Part shown: piece by piece, positions 34,097 through 43,191 of the stretch
How the letters are laid out: each line of letters starts with the position of its first letter
Position numbering within the stretch: position 1 is the stretch's first letter
Source: JBBSUQ01 sp964389755
Lineage (GTDB): Bacteria > Bacteroidota > Bacteroidia > Flavobacteriales_D > Crocinitomicaceae
Assembly: GCA_964389755.1 (NCBI GenBank)
Contig: CAYMEW010000003.1
Span: 89,974 to 153,973, forward strand
DNA length: 64,000 nucleotides
Direction: 5' to 3'
Notes under the pieces: generated by a model
What the model saw: only the letters and a program-made list of their open reading frames with translations
Told to the model about the DNA's origin: nothing
Databases searched by the model: none
Made by a program: the position numbers and the translations under genes

Positions 34097-35038
34097 ATGT
34101 ATCCGGATTTTGTATTTTTGAGGCTACATCGAAACAGATTTAAAACAACGCTATTGGAACTACATACAACATGTCCGCTCTGTACTTCGGAAAAGCTTAT
34201 CAAACTCCGTGCTTATCATGAGAAAAAAGGCCTCGTCCGCTGTGGAAATTGCGGCTTCGTGTTTATGGAGCGCATCCCGACCGCTGCCGAACTGAATGAT
34301 CATTACAGCGTTTATGCATACGAGCATGCTGCAGAAATTTCGCCGGTAACGGTTAAAAGTTACCAGCGCCTCCTGGATGAATTCGAAAAATTCAGATCCA
34401 CCAATCGCATACTCGATGCTGGCTGCGGACAGGGATTTTTCCTGAACGAAGCCAGAAAGCGCGGCTGGGAAGTCTACGGAACCGAATATTCCGAAAGAGC
34501 GGTGGAAATTTGTCGCGAAAAAGGCATTGAGATGCGTACGGGTGCTCTATCAGAGAACCTGTTCGACCCGGAATTTTTTGATGTGATCACTTCCTTTGAA
34601 GTAATCGAACATATCAATAATCCATTGGAAGAGATCAAACTTATAAAACGTTTTTTAAGACCGGGCGGACTTTTTTACTGTACCACGCCGAACTTTAATT
34701 CCGTAATGCGCTATTACCTGAAGGAAAATTACAACGTGATCGAATACCCGGAGCACCTTTCCTATTATACCAAACGCACCTTAAGTAAACTCTTACGGGG
34801 AAATGGTTTTAAACGCATTCGTTTTTTGACTACAGGGCTGAGTATTAGTCGTATTCAGGATTCGGGCAAAACTGATAAGGTCCAAAAAGCAAGTGCCTCT
34901 GAAGTTTCGAAGGATGAAATGCTACGCCTGCAAATTGAACGAAAATGGTGGCTGAAGCTCGCGAAAAGTCTTGTTAACCGGGTGCTAACCATGACCGGGA
35001 CCGGCCTTACCCTGAAGGGATATTTCGTAAAGAAGTGA
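34097..35038 (+). CDS. Class I SAM methyltransferase with N-terminal zinc ribbon
   Basis: A 313-residue protein. An N-terminal zinc ribbon CPLC...CGNCGF is followed by a Rossmann methyltransferase with ILDAGCGQGFFLNEARKRGW, TSFEVIEHINNP and LRPGGLFYCTTPNFNS. The tail is basic. Such proteins are common in polysaccharide loci and modify sugars. This is the only plus-strand gene in the locus and it stops exactly where the convergent glycosyltransferase gene stops. The first ATG (34097) lies upstream of a perfect -7 box at 34113-34120. A TTG at 34154 would begin the protein with LELHTTCPLC and may be the true start. Confidence 0.82.
   Translation: MYPDFVFLRLHRNRFKTTLLELHTTCPLCTSEKLIKLRAYHEKKGLVRCGNCGFVFMERIPTAAELNDHYSVYAYEHAAEISPVTVKSYQRLLDEFEKFRSTNRILDAGCGQGFFLNEARKRGWEVYGTEYSERAVEICREKGIEMRTGALSENLFDPEFFDVITSFEVIEHINNPLEEIKLIKRFLRPGGLFYCTTPNFNSVMRYYLKENYNVIEYPEHLSYYTKRTLSKLLRGNGFKRIRFLTTGLSISRIQDSGKTDKVQKASASEVSKDEMLRLQIERKWWLKLAKSLVNRVLTMTGTGLTLKGYFVKK
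34113..34120 (+). promoter_or_regulatory. -7 promoter box of the zinc-ribbon methyltransferase
   Basis: TATTTTTG matches TAnnTTTG exactly. The expected transcript starts near 34127, which is downstream of the first ATG and 27 bases upstream of the TTG at 34154. There is no convincing -33 TTG. Confidence 0.4.
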
Positions 35039-35932
35039 TCACCACCTGAGAACAAGGTGTTTGAGAATGGCCATAAAGCGACGTTTAAAGAGTTCTGCCG
35101 GACTGTTCAATATGCCACGTATCAAATACAGCAGTGCCGTTCCTTTATGTTTCCCGGTCAAAGCCAAATGAAGTGCAATATACGTGTAACAACTGCCTTT
35201 GAGCAGGTGAAAGCATTTTCCGTAATAGTGCATGGTAGTCGAATTCTGGCGGACCTGTTTCAAAAAAAGCTCAAAACGACGGACCAGTTTTTTCTTATCG
35301 GTTTGAATAACGCTGCGTGCTTCATGATTTAGAATTGCTGAAGTTACTACCGGATGGAAATGCAACTCAATCTGCGAAGCGATTCGGAGCCACAGTTCCC
35401 AGTCTTCCAGGGCAGCCATTTCACGATTTTCCCAAAAAGGGTTGTTCCGGGCGATATCAGAACGAAGGAATACAGCATTTAGACTCAGGAAATTTCCTTT
35501 TATGAGCTGTTTATTGAGGTTTCCTCCAAAGGAGTTATAAACCTTTTTTCTGCCGGTTGAATCTATAATTTCGTAACCGGTAGCAAAAAATACAGAATCC
35601 GGGTGGTTGCGGATGTAATTTGCGGCCTCCCGGAAGTAATTGGGGTAGGCAAGGTCGTCCGAGTCAAAAAAGGAAATGTACTGTCCTTTTGACATGCGTG
35701 CACCGTAGTTACGTGCGGCACCGCGTTCCGAATTTTCGATTTTGAAATAACGCAGACGATCCTTGAAATTTTCGCGAATCAACGCCTCGGTATGGTCCGT
35801 GCTCCCGTCATCCACCACAATGATTTCGTAGTCATCGAATTGCTGCTCCAATAGAGAATTGAGTGTTTTGGGCAGGTGTTCCGCGCGGTTATAAGTCGGT
35901 ACGATGACAGAAAAAAGAGGACTCTCATTCAT
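35039..35932 (-). CDS. Family-2 glycosyltransferase
   Basis: GT-A enzyme of about 297 residues. The start FSVIVPTYNRAEHLPKTL, DDGSTDHTEALI and the acidic SFFDSDDLAYPN (DxD) are present, followed by EMAALEDWELWLRI, the glutamate-aspartate acceptor site. The donor is unknown. It lies between the SGNH gene (8-bp overlap with this ATG) and the convergent methyltransferase (0-bp gap). An ATG four codons earlier is also possible. Confidence 0.88.
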   Translation of the reverse strand: MNESPLFSVIVPTYNRAEHLPKTLNSLLEQQFDDYEIIVVDDGSTDHTEALIRENFKDRLRYFKIENSERGAARNYGARMSKGQYISFFDSDDLAYPNYFREAANYIRNHPDSVFFATGYEIIDSTGRKKVYNSFGGNLNKQLIKGNFLSLNAVFLRSDIARNNPFWENREMAALEDWELWLRIASQIELHFHPVVTSAILNHEARSVIQTDKKKLVRRFELFLKQVRQNSTTMHYYGKCFHLLKGSCYTYIALHLALTGKHKGTALLYLIRGILNSPAELFKRRFMAILKHLVLRW

Positions 35933-36878
35933 TCGGTAATTCATTTAATTGCTTTAAACGGTCACAAAATTTTCTCGTAAAAAGATCTGCACCGCGGGCG
36001 TTGAGATGTGTAGCGTTGTAAAAATACTTTCGATCCCAGCAGATCGGATCATTTGAAAAATCAAAAAAACGGAGATTGAATTCTGCGGCAAGTTCGTTAA
36101 ATAGCTGCAGTACCTCTTGTCTGTTTGTTATAAATTCTTGCCCTTCAATGTATTCCGGAGGGTAAACCAGTGTGAGCAGAATTTGCTTTTTACAGCAATC
36201 CTTTGCGAATTTCCGAAACAGTTCAACACTTGCCGTATCAATTTTTGCGTAAAAGCCGTCCATTTCGCGGCGCGCATCTTCGAGGTCATTATTCCAGTCA
36301 CGGTCCTGCCCGCGGAATCCTCTAATTCTGTACTTTTCCAGGTCTTTTTCCGGATGCAGGGCTTTGTCTATAGCATCATATTTACCGAAATAGCGTAAAA
36401 GAGGGACATAAAAATCCCCTTTGTTAAATCCTTCGTAAGAGGATGTATACTTACGCATGTTTTCGTTGAACGCCATATAAGGCAGGAACTGCTCCAGGTT
36501 ATAGAGTTCCTTTTTTTTGGTCAGGCTGAAAATGTCCATTTCCAGGATAATTTGTGTGGGGGCTGTGTTGTTATCCAGGTATTCGAGATGCTGCATGTAT
36601 TCCAGCCAGAAAGTCTGTCCGTCCATCCCGAAATTATAAACCGCTCTTCCGAGTTCGTTTTGCATAATGGAAGGGTTGAACTGTACCCAGGCCCGGGATG
36701 ATCCATAAATGGCAATGTCACACCTTATCTCACCATTATAAATATCGTTCCATACTTCATAAACTCCGCCGTAATCATGCGACCGCCTTAGCCGTGAAGA
36801 CAGGATGTAATCCAGTGGCCATGCAAGCAAAATAGCCGGTAAAAAGAACACAAGTAATTTTTTTAGGAACTTTTTCAT
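35925..36878 (-). CDS. SGNH-fold hydrolase-like protein, probable partner of the MBOAT acyltransferase
   Basis: A 317-residue protein with an N-terminal signal anchor (LVFFLPAILLAWPLDYI) and an SGNH-type domain. The nucleophile block is IYGSSRAWVQ (Ser60/61) and the His block near the end is NATHLNARG; FYAKIDTAS and LTLVYPPEY lie between. In alginate and similar systems an AlgX/AlgJ-like protein takes acetyl groups from the MBOAT protein and places them on the glycan. An in-frame start at 36980 lies inside the MBOAT gene; the ATG at 36878 leaves only 2 bp between the genes and begins the signal anchor. Confidence 0.82.
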   Translation of the reverse strand: MKKFLKKLLVFFLPAILLAWPLDYILSSRLRRSHDYGGVYEVWNDIYNGEIRCDIAIYGSSRAWVQFNPSIMQNELGRAVYNFGMDGQTFWLEYMQHLEYLDNNTAPTQIILEMDIFSLTKKKELYNLEQFLPYMAFNENMRKYTSSYEGFNKGDFYVPLLRYFGKYDAIDKALHPEKDLEKYRIRGFRGQDRDWNNDLEDARREMDGFYAKIDTASVELFRKFAKDCCKKQILLTLVYPPEYIEGQEFITNRQEVLQLFNELAAEFNLRFFDFSNDPICWDRKYFYNATHLNARGADLFTRKFCDRLKQLNELPNE

Positions 36879-36880
36879 GA

Positions 36881-38329
36881 TCAAAACTGGAAATAAATAA
36901 ATTCCTGTTGCTTTCCGCCAAACCAAAGAATGGTAAAAATAATAAGATAATAGAAGGAATACCTGAGTGGTAATCGCCATTTGCTGCCAAGTTGTTGAAT
37001 TGCGTAGGGCTCATTGCGTCCTCTCCATTCGATCAAAATAAATAAGGTGACGATCACAATAATTTGTAAGGCCCTTGTTTTTCCGTAAAAAGCCGGTACC
37101 GTAAACAGGGAAGCTGAAAAGATTTCGGAAATATAGCTGATGGCGTGCGTCATGCTTTCAGCCCGGAAAAAGATCCAGGTGAAAACCGTTAAGGTAAAAG
37201 TACCCAGGATTGCCAGCAGTTCTTTAGGGTGCGGAAAGTTGCTGCCGTTTGCAACAATTTCCATGTGGCGACGGTTTTTACCGCCAAGGATCAGAGGCAG
37301 GAACCAGATGGCATTCAAGGCTCCCCAGGTAATAAATGTCCAGTTCGCGCCATGCCAGAAACCGCTCAGTATAAATATTATAAAGGTATTTCGTATAAGC
37401 AGCCATTTGCTACCCCGGCTTCCGCCCAACGGGATATACACATAGTCACGGAACCAGGTTGAAAGGGAGATGTGCCAGCGTCGCCAAAATTCAGCCATGT
37501 CCCTGGAAAAATAAGGGTAGGCGAAGTTTCGCATCAGGTCGAATCCGAAAAGTCGTGCCGTTCCGATAGCGATGTCCGAATAACCGGAGAAGTCTCCATA
37601 TATCTGGAACGTAAAGAACAGGGCACCAATCAAGAGCGTACTTCCGGAATAATCCGCCGAATTATTAAAGATCATGTTCGCGTATTCAGCGCAGTTATCA
37701 GCAATGACGATTTTTTTGAATAAACCCCATAGAATCTGTCTCAGTCCATCAGTGGCCAGTGCATAATTAAAGGTCCTTTTCCGATAAAACTGTGGTAGCA
37801 GGTGAGTCGCTCTTTCGATCGGGCCGGCAACGAGTTGGGGAAAAAAACTTACAAAAGCAGAAAAAGCGATAAAGTCCCGGGTTGGCTCCAGCTTGCGGCG
37901 ATATACATCAATGGAATAACTCATCGTCTGGAATGTATAAAAACTAATTCCCACGGGAAGCAAAATTTGGAGCGTGTGTGGATTGAAATCAGTGCCGAAC
38001 AGCCGAAAGGCTTCCACGAAGTTTTCGGCGAAGAAATTATAGTACTTGAAAAAACCGAGAAATCCGAGGTTAATGACGATACTGGTCCAGAGCAATAGTT
38101 TTCGTTTAGAGTCGGATAATGTCTTTATTAAGCCGATACCAACCAGGTAATCAACCAGTGAACTAAACAGGATTAGCGAAAGAAAACGCCAGTCCCACCA
38201 ACCATAGAAAAGATAACTGGCTATGACGATCAGTATATTTTGAAGGCGAATCGTTTTATTAAAAACAAACCAGTAGAGTAGGAAGACCACCGGTAGAAAA
38301 ACTGCAAAATCGATCGAATTAAAGAGCAT
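36881..38329 (-). CDS. MBOAT-family O-acyltransferase (AlgI/DltB-like)
   Basis: Integral membrane acyltransferase of 482 residues. Motifs: QLVAGPIERATHLLPQF, YGDFSGYSDIAIGTARLFG, FWRRWHISLSTWFRDYVYIPLGG and the catalytic histidine in SGFWHGANWTFITWG. The protein has about ten helices. These proteins move an acyl group, usually acetyl, across the membrane for O-acetylation of a polysaccharide. It lies 2 bp before the SGNH partner and 3 bp after the upstream glycosyltransferase gene. This makes O-acetylation of the product likely. Confidence 0.93.
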   Translation of the reverse strand: MLFNSIDFAVFLPVVFLLYWFVFNKTIRLQNILIVIASYLFYGWWDWRFLSLILFSSLVDYLVGIGLIKTLSDSKRKLLLWTSIVINLGFLGFFKYYNFFAENFVEAFRLFGTDFNPHTLQILLPVGISFYTFQTMSYSIDVYRRKLEPTRDFIAFSAFVSFFPQLVAGPIERATHLLPQFYRKRTFNYALATDGLRQILWGLFKKIVIADNCAEYANMIFNNSADYSGSTLLIGALFFTFQIYGDFSGYSDIAIGTARLFGFDLMRNFAYPYFSRDMAEFWRRWHISLSTWFRDYVYIPLGGSRGSKWLLIRNTFIIFILSGFWHGANWTFITWGALNAIWFLPLILGGKNRRHMEIVANGSNFPHPKELLAILGTFTLTVFTWIFFRAESMTHAISYISEIFSASLFTVPAFYGKTRALQIIVIVTLFILIEWRGRNEPYAIQQLGSKWRLPLRYSFYYLIIFTILWFGGKQQEFIYFQF

Positions 38330-38332
38330 GCA

Positions 38333-39445
38333 TCAAATTTTGTATAAGTCTTCGAGTTTTTGGATCATATTTTCCAATGAAAACCGTTTCTTAACCGTTT
38401 TGTAGCCGTTTTTTCGGATTAAATCATACAAATCCGCATCGTTTTTAAGCTCGTTAAGTGCCCGCGTGATTGCTTTCGAATCCTTATAAGGCACGACCAG
38501 CGCATTTTTGCGGTCCTCTACTATTTCAGAAGCAATGCCTGAGCGTGTGACAACCGATGGTAACCCCGAAAGCATCGTTTCAATATAAGTTTGACCGAAT
38601 GCTTCGCTACGTGCATCTATGGGGACATGTACGAAAATGTCGAAAATCCTGTAAAGTGCAAAAACATCTTCTTCAAACGGAATTTCAACGTAACTTTTTG
38701 CGGGCAGGTCTGCCAGTGATTCCCGAATTTCCGCTTTATAAGGACCGTCGGCATTAGCGAGCACGAGCAGTGAATCCGGTTGATGTTTCAGGAATTCCTG
38801 AAAAGCCGGAATGACGTATTGTACACCTTTCCATTCAATATAACGCGAGATCACTCCGATGACCGTTTTTTGGCGATCAATGTTGTGTTTGCGAGCGATT
38901 GCTTCAATACGCGCCGTATCAATGTGCTCAAAATCACTGATTCTGAACCCGTGATTGATATCCGTAACTTTTTGCGGGTCAACCCCTTCGAGTTCAACCA
39001 AGATTTCCCGGACATTTTCGGAAATGGCAACAATTTCGGTTGACAAACGGTTAATGAGTCGGTCGTACTTCACGGCCTGCGGATGAAAATCGTGGTGGAT
39101 CATCGCGTTGTGTCGCGTATGAATGCGTTTTCGGACACCGGCTAGTTTTGCGGCAATGAGGCCCACCAGGGAGGCGTCGAACAAATGCGCATGCACCACG
39201 TCGATCCGGTTCCGTTTCAAATAGCGCCGGGTTTTCAGGATAGCCGCAGGCAGCTGTTTTTTTCCACTGTAAGCGATTCGATGAACGGCGATCTCCTGCG
39301 CGCGTAGATGGTCTTCTAAAGGTGTGTTCCGGTCGTTCAGCAGAATAAAGTGCAACTCGAAGCGAGAAGAATCCAGTGAAGCTGCGATCCATTCAAAAGC
39401 AATGGATTTGTGAACGAACGATATGATGTAAGCAACCCGGATCAA
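38333..39445 (-). CDS. Glycosyltransferase, GT4 family
   Basis: GT-B enzyme of about 370 residues: IRVAYIISFVHKSIAFEW at the N-terminus, VVHAHLFDASLVGLIAA and HTRHNAMIHHDFHP in the acceptor domain, then VIGVISRYIEWKGVQYVIPAF and the donor site EAFGQTYIETMLSGLPSVVT. The open frame reaches 39472, but this would overlap the FkbM gene by 31 bp; a TTG at 39445 forms TTGA with the FkbM stop, a 4-bp coupling that matches other junctions in the locus. It is 3 bp before the MBOAT gene. Sugar specificity unknown. Confidence 0.85.
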   Translation of the reverse strand: MIRVAYIISFVHKSIAFEWIAASLDSSRFELHFILLNDRNTPLEDHLRAQEIAVHRIAYSGKKQLPAAILKTRRYLKRNRIDVVHAHLFDASLVGLIAAKLAGVRKRIHTRHNAMIHHDFHPQAVKYDRLINRLSTEIVAISENVREILVELEGVDPQKVTDINHGFRISDFEHIDTARIEAIARKHNIDRQKTVIGVISRYIEWKGVQYVIPAFQEFLKHQPDSLLVLANADGPYKAEIRESLADLPAKSYVEIPFEEDVFALYRIFDIFVHVPIDARSEAFGQTYIETMLSGLPSVVTRSGIASEIVEDRKNALVVPYKDSKAITRALNELKNDADLYDLIRKNGYKTVKKRFSLENMIQKLEDLYKI

Positions 39446-40308
39446 TTTCTGGCAATTAAATCGAAATGACAATTTGAGAAATCCTGCGATGAACGGATGT
39501 GGTTGCCGCTTGCCGCATCTTCCAGAATAGTATAATTCGGTTCCAGGAAGGCTATGAGTTCACGGGCAGAACTTCCCTGTTCCTTAAGGTTGTTATCATT
39601 TACCTCGATGAATAAGGAGGGCCTGTTTTCAGTGAGAGTCCTTACGGCTCCTTTCAGTACTTCCATTTCAAATCCTTCAACGTCTATTTTGATGAGCCCG
39701 ACATCCGTAATAGCCGATTCGCTACAATAGTAATCGATGGTTGTAATGTCCACGAGGTTGAAATCCTTCCCGGCACTTGCGGATATCCGGTTTCCGCCGA
39801 GGTTATCAGGTGTTACGACAGCCAGTTTGAGCCGGTCTTTTTGGCTTCCCAGCCCCAGGTTAACAGGGTTTACTTTGAGTTGCCGGTTCAGAGCGCAGTT
39901 TTTTTTCAGCACGCTAAAATTATAGGGATCCGGTTCAAAAGCAACAACCGGAAGATCATTATTGCTGGCAAGTGTTAGTGCCGTATATCCGATGTTGGCG
40001 CCCACATCCAGTATCGTACCACCTTTAACAGGCAGTTTCACAAGTCTTTCAAAGCCCGGATCGGCGAATCCAAAATAAACAAAGTGACCGATGTAATCCG
40101 AAAGATCGGTTTCCAACTGAACGCCATTAATACTTGTCTTCCGGATACTTTTCTTGGGATATTGATAATAATTCGGTGCGAGCTTTGCAGCAAAGTTATT
40201 CCCGTGTCTAATGGCTCCGCTCAATTTATTTTCAGCAGCCCGAAACATCAACAAGCGGCGAATACCGTTAAATAGCCTGGTCTTTATGTTCAATTTTTTT
40301 GTAGTCAT
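39442..40308 (-). CDS. FkbM-family methyltransferase
   Basis: SAM-dependent methyltransferase of about 288 residues with TILDVGANIGYTALTLASN, VVAFEPDPYNFSVLKKN and LIKIDVEGFEMEVLKGA. It is probably a sugar O-methyltransferase. The open frame begins 15 codons earlier but the ATG at 40308 gives a compact N-terminus (MTTKKLNIKTRLF). It overlaps the preceding GT2 gene by 41 bp with this start and its stop overlaps the following TTG by 4 bp. Confidence 0.85.
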   Translation of the reverse strand: MTTKKLNIKTRLFNGIRRLLMFRAAENKLSGAIRHGNNFAAKLAPNYYQYPKKSIRKTSINGVQLETDLSDYIGHFVYFGFADPGFERLVKLPVKGGTILDVGANIGYTALTLASNNDLPVVAFEPDPYNFSVLKKNCALNRQLKVNPVNLGLGSQKDRLKLAVVTPDNLGGNRISASAGKDFNLVDITTIDYYCSESAITDVGLIKIDVEGFEMEVLKGAVRTLTENRPSLFIEVNDNNLKEQGSSARELIAFLEPNYTILEDAASGNHIRSSQDFSNCHFDLIARN

Positions 40309-41209
40309 AGGTGTAACCCCTGAACATGTAAAGACCGGTGAGTAACTCCACATGTTTTACATAAACAGGATCAAATAAACGAAAATTAGGAACGCAAAAG
40401 GCCGAAAAAAGGAAGAAAAATCTGAAATTGTATAGTAACTTATAACTGGTTTTTCGAATCCGGCTTGCGGAGATCTGAAGGTCCGTATAACCGAGGCTAA
40501 AGCCTATACGTTGTGTCAGCGCGTTTCGTCTTTTTCTGGCAAGCCAGCCCTTCAGTCCGGTTCGGTCTCTTTCATTGTGATAAATAACCTGTTTGGGAAG
40601 AATGAAAAATTGAAATCCGGCTTCTTTGAGGCGTTCTGTCAGGTCGTGGTCTTCAAAACCGGCATACAAAAAGCGGTCGTTGTATCTTCCAACCTCTTCG
40701 AAATCCGATTTTCGGATCATTAGGAAATAACTTGCCATGCCCGAATGACTGATAAACTCTGCGTCTTTCCATTCTGCATTTTGGCCGATCCAGCCCTGGA
40801 GTGACGTATATCCTATTCTGTTTAGAAATCGTCCGAATTTAGTTTTCGTTAACCGGTATTGCAATTCTGCGGGATATTTCCAGTTGGGTAAGAATATAGT
40901 TTTAGTTTTTGCGCGGGTTTCTGCAAGTACTTGATCAATCACTTCTTTTGAAACAAGCATATCATCATCCAGGAACAAGAGGAACTGTCCCTTCGCCTGC
41001 TGTGCTCCGAAGTTGCGCGCAGAAGCGGCGCCCTTCTGAGGATTTCTAAAAAGCTGAATATTTTCATCAACGGCTAAGTCGGAATTGCTATCATTTATAA
41101 CGATTATTTCAGCATCTAATCCAGCGATAGCCTGTCGTAATTGTTTAAACGTTTGTTGAAGGATGTGCTGTCTGTTGCAGGTGGGTATAATAACGCTAAG
41201 TTCTGTCAT
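40268..41209 (-). CDS. Family-2 glycosyltransferase
   Basis: GT-A enzyme of 313 residues with LSVIIPTCNRQHILQQT, IVINDSNSD, NPQKGAASARNFGAQ, FLLFLDDDMLV (DxD) and YAGFEDHDLTERLKEAG, the acceptor-side acidic motif. The C-terminal part (RFFFLFSAFCVPNF) has one hydrophobic patch and may touch the membrane. It sits in the run of overlapping genes, 14 bp overlap with the methyltransferase upstream. Confidence 0.87.
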   Translation of the reverse strand: MTELSVIIPTCNRQHILQQTFKQLRQAIAGLDAEIIVINDSNSDLAVDENIQLFRNPQKGAASARNFGAQQAKGQFLLFLDDDMLVSKEVIDQVLAETRAKTKTIFLPNWKYPAELQYRLTKTKFGRFLNRIGYTSLQGWIGQNAEWKDAEFISHSGMASYFLMIRKSDFEEVGRYNDRFLYAGFEDHDLTERLKEAGFQFFILPKQVIYHNERDRTGLKGWLARKRRNALTQRIGFSLGYTDLQISASRIRKTSYKLLYNFRFFFLFSAFCVPNFRLFDPVYVKHVELLTGLYMFRGYTYDYKKIEHKDQAI

Positions 41210-41891
41210 GATCGGCGTGCTTATATCCTATGGCAAATCTTCCGAATCGGTCTTTGGTATACCTGGTAAGCTTTTGCAAAGTCCCTGAATTTTTTAATGC
41301 TGCTGATTTCACGCTTCTCAAAAACTCCACTTTATGTACATCGTCTATAATGAGAAGGCCATTTTTTTTAAGTCGATCCATAGATGTCTGGATGTAGTCT
41401 TTGCGAATTTCTACAAAATTCAGATCAAGCAGGATACAATCGAATTTTACAGCGGTTTCAGTCGTCAAAAACGTATTTAGAGTCAAAAGTTTGTCGGTAT
41501 TCACTTGTTTCTCCTCCAGATAACTTCTTGTTTTTTCTAACCATTCGTCATGATCATCGACGGACCAGACGATTACTGTGTTTTTTGCCTTTTTCTGATA
41601 TAGTCGAAAAATGAAGGAGCTGAAACCAGAGCCAAGATCTAATACGGTTTTTGGTTCATTAGCCACGCACCATTCAAAAATAAATATGGCCAATTCAAGT
41701 GACATGGCCATTTCAGGAGAGGATATAGTGCGCACATAGGATTGATGTTCGCGACGAATCAATTCGAGGTCACTTTCATCTGAATTCGAACTTTTTGAAT
41801 GTTTCGGAAAGTCGGAAACAGGATACAGTTCTTTGAACAATAACATGTCCCTTTTTAATTTGTTTAACCCCATATCCGCTTTAATTGACAT
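41196..41891 (-). CDS. Class I SAM-dependent methyltransferase
   Basis: A 231-residue protein. The SAM-binding motif is TVLDLGSGFSSFIFRL, an acidic site follows in VWSVDDHDEW, and LLIIDDVHKVEF is the post-II region. These are typical of a class I methyltransferase, but the substrate is unknown. Its context suggests that it modifies the polysaccharide or its carrier. A perfect -7 box lies 20-27 bases upstream, so a transcript may restart here inside the locus. The gap of 76 bp to the Wzt gene upstream contains nothing else. Confidence 0.78.
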   Translation of the reverse strand: MSIKADMGLNKLKRDMLLFKELYPVSDFPKHSKSSNSDESDLELIRREHQSYVRTISSPEMAMSLELAIFIFEWCVANEPKTVLDLGSGFSSFIFRLYQKKAKNTVIVWSVDDHDEWLEKTRSYLEEKQVNTDKLLTLNTFLTTETAVKFDCILLDLNFVEIRKDYIQTSMDRLKKNGLLIIDDVHKVEFLRSVKSAALKNSGTLQKLTRYTKDRFGRFAIGYKHADHDRT

Positions 41892-41910
41892 CTCTTACAT
41901 CTCAGAAATT

Positions 41911-41918
41911 CAAAAGTA
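41911..41918 (-). promoter_or_regulatory. -7 promoter box before the methyltransferase gene
   Basis: TACTTTTG on the minus strand matches TAnnTTTG exactly and would start a transcript about 15 bases before the ATG at 41891. The -33 element is not clear. Confidence 0.4.
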
Positions 41919-41967
41919 CGAATGTTATTTAAATTTTCAGGACTAATCTCCATGAATTGAGCACGCT

Positions 41968-43191
41968 TCACATTTCTTCAACAGACCATGTTACGGACGG
42001 GTCGAAGACCTTATTGAATTTTGGGTCGGGAAGAAATCCGGAACTGCCAAATGCAGCCGCTTCGACCCGTAAGTTAAGGCATGAACGTTTGACATCTATA
42101 TCTCCTGAATCGGTTCCGAGATGCACGTCGATGAAGTATAAACCCTCAAATAATAGTAATTCAGGCATACACATGGAAATGACTCCCTTACTGATAGCTG
42201 ACGAAGTTAACTTCCGAATGTAGTGCGTATTATTTATTCCATAAATCGCGTTGCCCTCACTATCATAAATTATGACGCCAAGGATCGGGTTACTTAAGCC
42301 GTCGGGGCATTCAAAATACACCTTAATTTGCCACTCAGCCCCCATGTGTGAGGTGGAAGAAAGGTGACCATCAGAATATAATTCAATTTTCCGGATATGT
42401 TTCTGATCATCCGGATAGGTGACAATGCCTAAATCCTGCTGACTTTCGCGGAGAGCCAGTTCTAAATACTGGGCAGTCATTGCCCGGGTCTTACCAAAGT
42501 CAACGAGTTTGCCCTGGCTCAATAATACCGATTTTTCACACAGATTTTCGACAGCCGACATATTGTGACTGACAAAGAGGACAGTTCTTCCGCTGCGCGC
42601 GACTTCGTCCATTTTACCCATGCACTTTTTTTGAAATTCCGCGTCGCCCACCGCCAGAACTTCGTCAATTACCAATACTTCATTTTCGAGAAAAGCCGCC
42701 ACTGCAAAGGCCAGTCGTAACTGCATACCGGAACTGTAATGTTTCAGCGGAGTGTCCAGGAATTTTTCAACACCGGCAAAATCGACGATCGCATCGAAGT
42801 TTTTCAGAATTTCGACGCGACGCATTCCTAAAATGGAACCGTTCATGAAAATGTTTTCCCGGCCGGTCAGTTCCGGGTGAAAACCGGTTCCCACTTCCAG
42901 TAACGAAGCAATCCTCCCACGCGAAATAATTTTCCCGGAGGTGGGCGGTGTAATTCGTGAAAGTATTTTCAGCAATGTCGATTTTCCGGCACCGTTTTTC
43001 CCAATGATCCCGATGCTTTCGCCCGGATTTACCGAAAATGACACGTCCTGCAGTGCCCAAAAATCTTCCGTCGACGAACTCCTTCGAAACAGGCTGCTAA
43101 GACTGTCCCGTAAACTAAGATAGGGTTGCCGTGCTTCATGACTGATGCGGTAGCGTTTGCTGATTTGCTGTATTTCAAGTATCGGTTTCAT
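41968..43191 (-). CDS. wzt: Polysaccharide ABC exporter ATPase with C-terminal domain
   Basis: Energises export of a lipid-linked polysaccharide. Residues 1-245 are the ABC ATPase: Walker A GIIGKNGAGKST (Lys70), signature YSSGMQLRLAFA, Walker B VLVIDEVLAVGD and switch histidine SHNMSA. Residues of about 250-407 form an additional beta-rich domain of the Wzt_C type, which in O9a/O12-like systems binds the modified non-reducing end of the glycan. This suggests that chain export depends on a terminal modification. The stop-start junction with the permease gene overlaps by 4 bp. Confidence 0.93.
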   Translation of the reverse strand: MKPILEIQQISKRYRISHEARQPYLSLRDSLSSLFRRSSSTEDFWALQDVSFSVNPGESIGIIGKNGAGKSTLLKILSRITPPTSGKIISRGRIASLLEVGTGFHPELTGRENIFMNGSILGMRRVEILKNFDAIVDFAGVEKFLDTPLKHYSSGMQLRLAFAVAAFLENEVLVIDEVLAVGDAEFQKKCMGKMDEVARSGRTVLFVSHNMSAVENLCEKSVLLSQGKLVDFGKTRAMTAQYLELALRESQQDLGIVTYPDDQKHIRKIELYSDGHLSSTSHMGAEWQIKVYFECPDGLSNPILGVIIYDSEGNAIYGINNTHYIRKLTSSAISKGVISMCMPELLLFEGLYFIDVHLGTDSGDIDVKRSCLNLRVEAAAFGSSGFLPDPKFNKVFDPSVTWSVEEM

